Source of the DNA: Plazaster borealis
Lineage: Eukaryota > Echinodermata > Asteroidea > Forcipulatida > Labidiasteridae
DNA: 64,000 bases
Assembly (NCBI GenBank): GCA_021014325.1
Contig: JAJGQC010000613.1
Coordinates: forward strand, 1-64,000
Direction: 5' to 3'
The position numbers were made by a program, and so were the translations under genes. Shown in pieces: positions 25,301-37,300 of this stretch (positions within the stretch are counted from its first letter, which is position 1; the number at the start of each line of letters is the position of its first letter). The notes below the pieces were generated by a model, which worked only from the letters and a program-made list of their open reading frames with translations, did no database searches and was not told the origin of the DNA.

Positions 25301-28300
25301 CTTATTTCCGAGTTTGTTTTATTGAAAATGGTGACGACATTTCACACTTCGGTCTCTATATTAGATACAACTTCCTGCCCCTTCGAGGATGACTTCGATT
25401 GTAGAAACGGGTTTTGTGTTACTCCAGAGGCAAGGTGTAATGGCTTTTTTGACTGCCAATCTGGTCCAAAAGACTCATCATATGCGGATGAAGAGGATTG
25501 TGGTGAGGAACGTAGTGTTAACTTGCATTATAATGTATGGATATTAAGGAGCGTATAGCTGCTTATATTTGGGAATCATGTCCCATCTACAGCACTTCCG
25601 TTCATCCAGATTACGTGCCTTTAGGTGAGGTGTAATCAAATCTTTGCTGCTTGATATTTAAAATGAGTGCACAAATTATGACACCAGACACCGGCCTTTA
25701 AAACCGGGTTGTTACGTGCCAGATGTACCTTTCACCTTTCTTACATACTACTTTGTACAAATTTCATGAGTCTTGTGTGTAATATCAGTCTGTCAGTTAT
25801 GCGTCTTTGCATGACTATCCAATGAAACCATTGGGTTTGTAAGACCAGTGCCTGCCAGGCTCTACACAGGTTATGTCCTCATTAGTATCCCCTCTTACAG
25901 TTCAGTTGATTGTGGCGGCACTAACATTCACGTTGGAAGAGAACCAATTAACTTACAACTTAACAGGCTATACCCAACCAGCGGCCATCTTCGACTCTCT
26001 GTTTTCAGCCTTGTGGGGGCTTCAAACTTGTTCAAGCTTTTTATCAATAAAATTTGCTATCACGCTAGTTTCTAAATGTTCATGTATTATCAAGAAATTC
26101 CGTAGAGTCGTCTACCAGGCCTTATCATTGCACCCTGTGGGAAACTAAAAATTAGTTTGTTTCCCTAAAATGGGATAAACCAACAATAGCGCACCAACGG
26201 TGACCCTATAAAGTCATGATATTGATGATGTCTGAATTAAAATAATTGCAAAGTTTTTCTAGCATTTGGACAATCACTCAGAATTTATGAGGAACATATT
26301 TTGTTTGACCAAACATTTGCAAAAAGACAAAAAAATCACATGCAAATATAAATAAATCAGCTAAAGAAGGTGTCGCAAATCCTTGACAATAAAACATGTA
26401 ATCTATACTACCTGTCCCATCAATTGAAACACCAACCCACGATGAGCATTACACTGTTGTGTCAGGGGCACTGTAAACCAAGGCTCCTTCTCAAAGTAAG
26501 TCGGGCTCCGTCAATTAACTAAATAAAAAGGCACTGGCAAAACTCAGTGGAAATTTAGACCCACACATAACAGGCATCCGATGATTTAAAACTTTTCTAT
26601 TTCAGATAATTGCGGTTCACCACACATTACAGTTGGAACAACTCCAGTCAATCTGACGTCACCAGACTATCCAGGGTTCTATCCATTATCCATAATACTG
26701 TGAACACAATCATGATGCATGCGTGTAATATATTTCTGGCAGTTCTGCGTCTTTACTAGTCCATCCAATGAGACCATTGGGTTTGTAAGACCAGTGCCTG
26801 CCCAGGCTCTACACAAGTTATGTCATTATTATCGTCCTTCATGCTATTTCTTTCAGGTGCTTGTGGTGGCACTAATATTCCCGTTGGAAGCGAACCGGTT
26901 AACTTCAACTTAGCAGGCTACCCAACTAGCTATCCTCCGTCTCTCGACTGTAACTGGGTGATCGTTGCCCTAGATTTTATGTCAATGTTACACGTAGGAT
27001 TAACTGATTTTTCAATGGAAGACGGGAAAGACAAAGCTGTCCTTCGCGGTATTAATATCCACGGAGACACTGTTTCATTTGAGCTAACTGGAACCATCGA
27101 TAAACTGACATTTATAACATTTAATTCATCGCGAGAAGTGTCCTTCAACTTCAGAAGTGATGCATATATTAGTGGACGAGGGTTTCTACTAGAACTTTAC
27201 AGCAGCAATGGTAAATTCTCTTGCGAACTTTTTAAACATATCTTACGCATAATGGCGTAAAAGTACCCGATAGACACTAATAATAGAAGTCAAAATCGCA
27301 GAATAAACAGCTACTTTGCTTCCATGATTTCGTCGGCGTTTCTACCTACAAGATGGTGTGAATGGATATATTATGTAATCCTGAGATAGGAGTTGGTTTG
27401 TTTGACGTTTAAAAAAATAAACCTTTATCTGGACTAGGGTGGAGGCATATATTTGTCCATCTCCTCCGATTTGCCCATTTTCTCCATCTCCTCCAAATTT
27501 GCTTTGTCGAACGTGCTCGGCTTTTAGCATGTTCGACAAAGCAAATTTCCATTTTATGGACAATAAACATTGAATTGAATTGAAGTGAATGTAATAATCT
27601 TTAGCTCAAATCATATTCATATCATAAATTGTTACTTTCCTAATTAACTTATAGTCACGACAATTTGTTTGCATCCTGTAGATATAAGGTCATGGAAAGT
27701 TTCATGAAAATCGGCTGCGAACTTTCAAATTTGCTGAACGGAGGCTTAGCTATCGCACAAACTTAGTGGTGCAATAACATCCACGCTGGTTGACCATCAG
27801 CAACAATTCTTCCTAAGCTCCACATTTACAAGTTTTCAAAAATTTTAACATTAGGCCTAATGCTGTTTGTGAAACACAAAATAAAAATAATAAAAAAACG
27901 AGTTTGTTTAATACTTTTGTGAAGGTACTGGTAACATATCTTGTCCTGATCCCGATGTCTTTGATTGTGGAGACGGGTCTTGTTTGAAGCCAAGTGGAAG
28001 ATGTGACGGTTTTAGAGATTGCCAAATAAGTGGAGGAGACGAGGTTGATTGTGGTGAGAACTTTTTCCTTGTATGCATTCGAGCCTACAGTAGTGCCTAC
28101 TCAAATCAACGCACTCGGAAGGGAATGGGGAACACTCGTGGACGCAGGGTGGCAACAAATTGTTTAACCAACCTCTACCCCCTAATGATACCACATTATA
28201 CTAACTAAATTAAAAGTATCTATTGCTGACAGTCAAAACGAAAACGTTATATCTGATTTGTTTGATATTTTGTTTTGGGGACCACAAATGTATCTTATCA

Positions 28301-31300
28301 CGGGGCTTAAGGTAGTTAACATTTTGTAGCCCCTACAAAATGTGTAAACAAAGGCATTGGGGTGAAGTTATCGCACAGCTGAACAGGCTGATCGTAGGTT
28401 TTTAAACAACTGAAATTTGTCATGTGTGTCTGAGTTGATATGAGAAGGTACTATACAAAACAAATTAAAACATTTGATTTTACAAATAATTAGTATTAAT
28501 AGTTTGTGATATTTTACTGTCAGCTACAGTAGAGCTGTTGGTGTGCAGGGTTGTAAATGTGTATTATGTTCAGAACAACGTAGCAAAGAAAACTGAATGG
28601 CATGTCTGCTGCCACCTAGCGTCTATATGACTCATATTTATGGCATCGTATGTTATCGAAGCTTTCTTAAAGGTTACTGTACTTGAATCAAACTGATTTA
28701 TTCGGTACGCAGTGGTGTCTACTCGTAACTCAACAAAAGCAGATAAATGGAACAAGTATTGTACTCGGTTGTACATGTGTTGTTTGCAGATCACTTTCCT
28801 TACACAACAACTTCTCGTAAGTTTGTTGTGCACCAAAAGGGGAACAAGAAAAGCAAGAAATCATGCCATTTTGATCAATACTCACAACATCTAGACACTA
28901 ATTATCACACTTTATAATCGTGTTCATTCCTAGGCAATGTTACCTGCCCAGGATCATTTTCCTGTTGGAATTTGTTATCATGTGTTCAAAATTCCTCAGT
29001 CTGTGATGGCACATTTGACTGTCCGGAGGGAGATGACGAAACACCACGAACATGTGGTATGTTTTCTTCTTTGTTATGTGTTTTAAAGGTAGGGTCATAG
29101 ATTGGTAAACACTCCAAAAACTAATGGCCACAACAACTTACTCGGTGAGAAGCACTGCAGTTGATGATTGTTGATAGTATAACCTATTTTGAGAAAGGAT
29201 TCCCTTCGAAGTAATATGGTTTGGACAAATTTTCACCAACATACATTTGAGTCTGAGAAGCGATTCATTCATGACTCGTTTCTCAGATTTCTAAGGGTTG
29301 TGTCCGTTCACGAAATGCTGCGGCCAGATCTGCTTACCCGCTGTCACCTCGCTAAACGTGAATGATTTGACATTCTTGTGAAAATACCGTGACCGTTTTT
29401 TGCTGTTTTTTCAACAAGTAGACACTGTATTCAGCTGAAACTTTCGCATGTAACTTTTATATGTATATTTTTTTTTATGTTGCCTGTAAATCAGCATTAC
29501 GTTGTCCAAACACTGTAATATAATGACCCCATCTTTAATGCTTTTAAAAACGATTTTATTTTTTCTTCATGTTGTTTGTATTTCTTGTTATTAATTTTGT
29601 ACAATTGTTATTAAACAAAAATATATTTTCTATTTGTTTAATATTTATTCATTTGTATATTTATCTCTGTACGTGATTGTCTTTATTATATTATTACCCT
29701 TTTCTCTCTTGAGTGAAGTTATACGAATCCATTTATTTAGTGTAACTTCAACAATAATCAAAATGACATGGCAACACATTTTATGAATGAGTTATTGACT
29801 GGTTGGTTAATTGATTTATAAGTTAATTGATTGATTGATTGGTTGGTTGATTGATCGATTAATGGATCGATCGATCGACCGACCGACCAACCGACCAGGT
29901 TTATTTATTTGTATGAAAAAAATTCTAATTTACAATTATTGTAAAACACTGTTTGGTTTATCATTAATATATTTCTTTAACCAAAAATGGTCGGTATTGA
30001 GGAAAATAAAACAAGCAGTCACTGAAGTTACTTTGTTTTTCAAACTCCTTTCGAAACTTTTCGAATATTTGTTGTTGATAAGGAACTCAAAAGTAGGGCA
30101 TGTTTATTTATTTTGTATTCCTAATATGCATATTTTTATATTCATAATGACAAAGCCGACCGATGTCCGACAATGTGTTCTTGCGATGTCTCTGATGATG
30201 GCTATGTCGTTCAGTGCACCTCGGGGTGGAATCAGGAGACTGTAGGTCACATTGTCGTAAAAACGACACATCTGTAAGTACACAAACAAAGCTGTTCACT
30301 TATTTTCGTTATTGATATGTCTGTCGTTGTTTGCATAAAAACAATGTATTATTGATTTCTGCTCATAATGTAAGAGTGTTGTTGCTATTGTTTGTTTGTT
30401 TGTTTGTTTGTTTGTTTGGTTGGTTGTTTGTTTGTTTGTTGGGGTGTTTGCTGGGGTGTTTGTTTGTTGTTTGTTTGTTTGTTTGTTTTTTGTATGTTGT
30501 TTGTTGTTAGTTGTTTGTTTGTTTGTTTGTTTGTGTGTTTATTTGTTTTTGTATGTTGTTTGTTGTTGTTTGTTTGTTTGTTTGTTTGTCTGTTTGTTTG
30601 TTGGGGTGTTTGTTTGGTTGGTTGGTTGGTTGGTTGGTTGGTTGGTTGGTTGGTTGGTTGGTTGTTGTTTGTTTTTGCGTTATCAAGAAGTCTCTAAACA
30701 CAACTTTACTTAATTTTATATCCTGCAGCAAACTTGACAGTGAAAAGATAATCGCACTGAATACAGGAATCTTCAAAGGTTTCTCATTCTTAAAAACACT
30801 GTAAGTTGTTAGCTTATCTCGTGACCATTTAATTTATGTTAACGCTTAATGGCGACCTAAGTCGACTGTGCACTGTACCCTGCTTGAGCCTCAATAGTGA
30901 CATTAGTCGACTGTGCACTATACTCTGCTTAAGCCCAAATGGTGACTTTAGTTGGCGGTGCACTACACCCTGTCTGAGTCCCAATGGTGACTTTAGTCGA
31001 CTGTGCACTATACCCTGCTTGAGACCCAATAGTGACTTTAGTCGACTGTGCACCATACTCTGCTTGAGTCCCAATGGTGACTTTAGTCGACTGTGCACTA
31101 TACCCTGCCTGAGCCCCAATAGTGACCTTAGTCGACTTTGCACTACACCCTGCTTGAGCCCCAATAGTGACCTTAGTCAACTGTGCACTATACCCTGTCT
31201 GAGTCCCAATGGTGACTTTAGTCGACTGTGCACTATACCCTGTCTGAGCCCCAATATTGACTTTAGTCAACTGTGCACTATACCCTGTCTGAGTCCCAAT

Positions 31301-34300
31301 GATGTCTCCAGTCGACTGTGCACTATACCCTGCTTGAGACCCAATAGTGGCCGTAGTCGACTGTGCACTATACCCTGCTTGAGCCCAAATGGTGACTTTA
31401 GTCGACTGTGCACTATACCCTGCTTGAGCCCCGATAGTGGCCTTAGTCGACTGTGCACAATACCCTGCTTGAGCCCCAATAGTGACCGTACTCGACTGCA
31501 CTATACCCTGCTTGAGACCAACATGACCTTAGTCAATTGTACACTTTACCCTGTCTGAGTCCCAATGATGTCTCTAGTCGAATGTGCACTATACACTACT
31601 TGAGCCCAAATGGTGACTTTAGTTGACTGTGCACTATACCCTGCTTGAGCCCCCAATGGCGTCTTTAGTCGGCTGTGCACTATACCCTGATTGAGCCCCA
31701 ATAGTGACTTTAGTCGACTGTGCACTATACCCTGCTTGAGCCCCAATAGTGACCTTAGTCAACTGTGCACTATACCTTGTCTGAGTCCCAATGGTGACTT
31801 TAGTCGACTGTGCACTATACCCTGTCTGAGCCCCAATATTGACTTTAGTCAACTGTGCACTATACCCTGTCTGAGTCCCAATGATGTCTCCAGTCGACTG
31901 TGCACTATACCCTGCTTGAGACCCAATAGTGGCCGTAGTCGACTGTGCACTATACCCTGCTTGAGCCCAAATGGTGACTTTAGTTGACTGTGCACTATAC
32001 CCTGCTTGAGACCCAATAGTGGCCTTAGTTGACTGTGCACAATGCCCTGCTTGAGCCCCAATGATGTCTTTAGTCGACTGTGCATTATACCCTGCTTGAG
32101 CCCCAATAGTGACTTTAGTCCACTGTGCACATAACCCTGCTTGAGCCCCAATAGTGACCTTAGTCGACTGTGCACTATACCCTGCTTGAGCCCCAATAAT
32201 GTCTTTAGTCGACTGTGCACTATACCCTGCTTGAGACCAAATAGTGGCCGTAGTCGTCTGTGCACTATACCCTGCTTGAGCCCAAATGCTAACTTTAGTT
32301 GACTGTGCACTATACCCTGCTTGAGACCAAATAGTGGCTTAGTTGAGTGTGCACTATACCCTGATTGAGCCCCAATGGTGTCTTTAGTCGACTGTGCACT
32401 ATACCCTGCTTGAGCCCCAATAGTGACTTTAGTTGACTGTGCACTTTACCCTGCTTGAGACCCAATAGTGACCTTAGTCAACTGTGCACTATACCCTGTC
32501 TGAGTCCCAATAGTGACTTTAGTCGACTGTGCACTATACCCTGCTTGAGCCCCGATAGTGGCCTTAGTCGACTGTGCACAATACCCTGCTTGGGCCCCAA
32601 TAGTGACCGTAGTCGACTGCACTATACCCTGCTTGAGACCAACATGACCTTAGTCAATTGTACACTTTACCCTGTCTGAGTCCCAATGATGTCTCTAGTC
32701 GAATGTGCACTACACACTACTTGAGCCCAAATGGTGACTTTAGTTGACTGTGCACTATACCCTGCTTGAGCCCCAATGGTGTCTTTAGTCGACTGTGCAC
32801 TATACCCTGATTGAGCCCCAATAGTGACTTTAGTCCACTGTGCACTATACCCTGCTTGAGCCACAATAGTGACTTTAGTCCACTGTGCACTATACCCTGC
32901 TTGAGACCCAATGGTGACTTTAGTTGACTGTGCACTTTACCCTGCTTGAGACCCAATAGTGACCTTAATCAACTGTGCACTATACCCTGTCTGAGTCCCA
33001 CTAGTGACTTTAGTCAACTGTGCACTATACCCTGCTTGAGCCCCGATAGTGGCCTTAGTCGACTGTGCACAATACCCTGCTTGAGCCCCAATGGTGACCG
33101 TAGTCGACTGCACTATACCCTGCTTGAGACCCAATAGTGGCCTTAGTCAATTGTACAATTTACCCTGTCTGAGTCCCAATGATGTCTCTAGTCGACTGTG
33201 CACTATACCCTGCTGGAGCCCAAAGGGTGACTTTAGTTGACTGTGCACTATACCCTGCTTGAGACCCAATAGTGGCCTTAGTTGACTGTGCACAATGCCC
33301 TGCTTGAGCCCCAATGGTGTCTTTAGTCGACTGTGCACATAACCCTGCTTGAGCCCAAATAGTGACCTTAGTCGACTGTGCACTATACCCTGCTTGAGCC
33401 CCAATGGTGTCTTTAGTCGACTGTGCACTATACCCTGCTTGAGACCCAATTGTGGCCGTAGTCGACTGTGCACGATACCCTGCTTGAGCCCCAATGGTGT
33501 CTTTAGTCGACTGTGCACTTTACCCTGCTTGAGACCCAATAGTGACCTTAGTCAACTGTGCACTATACCCTGTCTGAGTCCCAATAGTGACTTTAGTCGA
33601 CTGTGCACTATACCCTGCTTGAGCCCCGATAGTGGCCTTAGTCGACTGTGCACAATACCCTGCTTCGGCCCCAATAGTGACCGTAGTCGACTGCACTATA
33701 CCCTGCTTGAGACCAACATGACCTTAGTCAATTGTACACTTTACCCTGTCTGAGTCCCAATGATGTCTCTAGTCGAATGTGCACTATACACTACTTGAGC
33801 CCAAATGGTGACTTTAGTTGACTGTGCACTATACCCTGCTTGAGCCCCAATGGTGTCTTTAGTCGACTGTGCACTATACCCTGATTGAGCCCCAATAGTG
33901 ACTTTAGTCCACTGTGCACTATACCCTGCTTGAGCCCCAATAGTGACTTTAGTCCACTGTGCACTATACCCTGCTTGAGCCCCAATGGTGACTTTAGTTG
34001 ACTGTGCACTTTACCCTGCTTGAGACCCAATAGTGACCTTAATCAACTGTGCACTATACCCTGTCTGAGTCCCACTAGTGACTTTAGTCGACTGTGCACT
34101 ATACCCTGCTTGAGCCCCGATAGTGGCCTTAGTCGACTGTGCACAATACCCTGCTTGAGCCCCAATGGTGACCGTAGTCGACTGCACTATACCCTGCTTG
34201 AGACCCAATAGTGGCCTTAGTCAATTGTACAATTTACCCTGTCTGAGTCCCAATGATGTCTCTAGTCGACTGTGCACTATACCCTGCTTGAGCCCAAAGG

Positions 34301-37300
34301 GTGACTTTAGTTGACTGTGCACTATACCCTGCTTGAGACCCAATAGTGGCCTTAGTTGACTGTGCACAATGCCCTGCTTGAGCCCCAATGGTGTCTTTAG
34401 TCGGCTGTGCACTATACCCTGATTGCGCCCCAATAGTGACTTTAGTCGACTGTGCACTATACCCTACTTGAGCCCCAATAGTGACCTTAGTCAACTGTGC
34501 ACTATACCTTGTCTGAGTCCCAATGGTGACTTTAGTCGACTGTGCACTATACCCTGTCTGAGCCCCAATATTGACTTTAGTCAACTGTGCACTATACCCT
34601 GTCTGAGTCCCAATGATGTCTCCAGTCGACTGTGCACTATACCCTGCTTGAGACCCAATAGTGGCCGTAGTCGACTGTGCACTATACCCTGCTTGAGCCC
34701 AAAGGGTGACTTTAGTTGACTGTGCACTATACCCTGCTTGAGACCCAATAGTGGCCTTAGTTGACTGTGCACTATACCCTGCTTGAGCCCCCAATGGCGT
34801 CTTTAGTCGGCTGTGCACTATACCCTGATTGAGCCCCAATAGTGACTTTAGTCGACTGTGCACTATACCCTGCTTGAGCCCCAATAGTGACCTTAGTCAA
34901 CTGTGCACTATACCTTGTCTGAGTCCCAATGGTGACTTTAGTCGACTGTGCACTATACCCTGTCTGAGCCCCAATATTGGCCTTAGTTGACTGTGCACAA
35001 TGCCCTGCTTGAGCCCCAATGGTGTCTTTAGTCGGCTGTGCACTATACCCTGATTGAGCCCCAATAGTGACCTTAGTCGACTGTGCACTATACCCTGCTT
35101 GAGCCCCAATAGTGTCTTTAGTCGACTGTGCACTATACCCTGCTTGAGACCCAATTGTGGCCGTAGTCGACTGTGCACTATACCCTGCTTGAGCCCCAAT
35201 GGTGTCTTTAGTCGACTGTGCACTATACCCTGATTGAGCCCCAATAGTGACTTTAGTCCACTGTGCACTATACCCTGCTTGAGCCCCAATAGTGACTTTA
35301 GTCCACTGTGCACTATACCCTGCTTGAGCCCCAATGGTGACTTTAGTTGACTGTGCACTTTACCCTGCTTGAGACCCAATAGTGACCTTAATCAACTGTG
35401 CACTATACCCTGTCTGAGTCCCACTAGTGACTTTAGTCGACTGTGCACTATACCCTGCTTGAGCCCCGATAGTGGCCTTAGTCGACTGTGCACAATACCC
35501 TGCTTGAGCCCCAATGGTGACCGTAGTCGACTGCACTATACCCTGCTTGAGACCCAATAGTGGCCTTAGTCAATTGTACAATTTACCCTGTCTGAGTCCC
35601 AATGATGTCTCTAGTCGACTGTGCACTATACCCTGCTTGAGCCCAAAGGGTGACTTTAGTTGACTGTGCACTATACCCTGCTTGAGACCCAATAGTGGCC
35701 TTAGTTGACTGTGCACAATGCCCTGCTTGAGCCCCAATGGTGTCTTTAGTCGACTGTGCACATAACCCTGCTTGAGCCCAAATAGTGACCTTAGTCGACT
35801 GTGCACTATACCCTGCTTGAGCCCCAATAGTGTCTTTAGTCGACTGTGCACTATACCCTGCTTGAGACCCAATTGTGGCCGTAGTCGACTGTGCACTATA
35901 CCCTGCTTGAGCCCAAATGGTGACTTTAGTTGACTGTGCACTATACCCTGCTTGAGACCCAATAGTGGCTTAGTTGAGTGTGCACTATACCCTGCTTGAG
36001 CCCCAATGGTGTCTTTAGTCGACTGTGCACTATACCCTGCTTGAGCCCCAATAGTGACTTTAGTCCACTGTGCACTATACCCTGCTTGAGCCCCAATGGT
36101 GACTTTAGTTGACTGTGCACTTTACCCTGCTTGAGACCCAATAGTGACCTTAGTCAACTGTGCACTATACCCTGTCTGAGTCCCAATAGTGACTTTAGTC
36201 GACTGTGTACTATACCCTGCTTGAGCCCCGATAGTGGCCTTAGTCGACTGTGCACAATACCCTGCTTGAGCCCCAATAGTGACCGTAGTCGACTGCACTA
36301 TACCCTGCTTGAGACCCAATAGTGGCCTTAGTCAATTGTACACTATACCCTGTCTGAGTCCCAATGATGTCTCTAGTCGAATGTGCACTATACACTACTT
36401 GAGCACTACTTGCGACTTTTGGTTGACCTTGCAGTATTTATTCATTCATTTATTTATTTATTTAATATTTTTTTCATTAATTTACTTGTTATTTCAACTG
36501 GGTGCCCCATTCAGTTGTAACCACTGGTCTCCCATGGGTCCCAGTCTGTACAGAGATACACTTAAAATAAAACAGCAAAATTGAACACAAGCTTGTTACA
36601 ATGTTATTTGGAAAAATATTCTAAAAATATAACCATCAAATACTAATCTGGTTATATAACATTTTAAAACAACTGATGCTGCCAGCAGGCAGAATTTTAA
36701 GATTTGAAGGAAGGGCATTCCATGCCTGGCTCCCCCAAAATTTGAAGGTTTTTCTGCCAGCCTCTGTCCTGGGAAATGGAAGTATAACGTTCCCGGCTGA
36801 GTTGGCTCTGGTACGGTGATTATAATTATCAGAAACTTTATCAAAAACATTATGATAAACTTATTACATTGTTATTTAAAAAACAATGCTTAGTAAAAAT
36901 TTAATTATAACATCTAAGAAATACTTATCTGATTAACTAAAAGTTTCAAACGACTGATGCTGCCAGCAGGCAGATTTTTAAGAAAAGTCTTATGTCGACT
37001 GTGCACTACACCCTGCTTGAAATACAACTTAAGCAGGAGCACATTGTAAAGAACGGATCTTTCCAATGATGGTATCATACAGTAAGGTTGCTGTTATGCC
37101 ATCTCTTCAAATTTGGAATGGACAGATCAGAAATGCCAAACACCTACGGGGCGCCATTACAAATGTGTTGAGTTTACAAATCACACTGAGGAAAGATTGG
37201 CTGTAATTATGAATGTGAGTGTCTGTTGTGTTTGGATAATATCCTTACAATAATAATATTTTTCTCAAACTAGAGTTCTGACAAACAACAGCTTAGATTA

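Noticed and set aside
30392..30804. Cys/Leu/Phe/Val-rich frames and NKQT-rich frames on opposite strands
   Set aside because: Translations of a GTTT/GGTT microsatellite. Only the 72 nt at 30729-30800 are a real LRR exon.
30843..36405. CRISPR-like array
   Set aside because: The units are directly abutting 45-mers without unique spacers, in a eukaryotic intron. This is a minisatellite.
30836..36584. Long open frames (up to 240 codons) with 15-residue repeats
   Set aside because: They follow from a 45-bp minisatellite without stops and occur in three frames on both strands. No start context, splice signals or domain.
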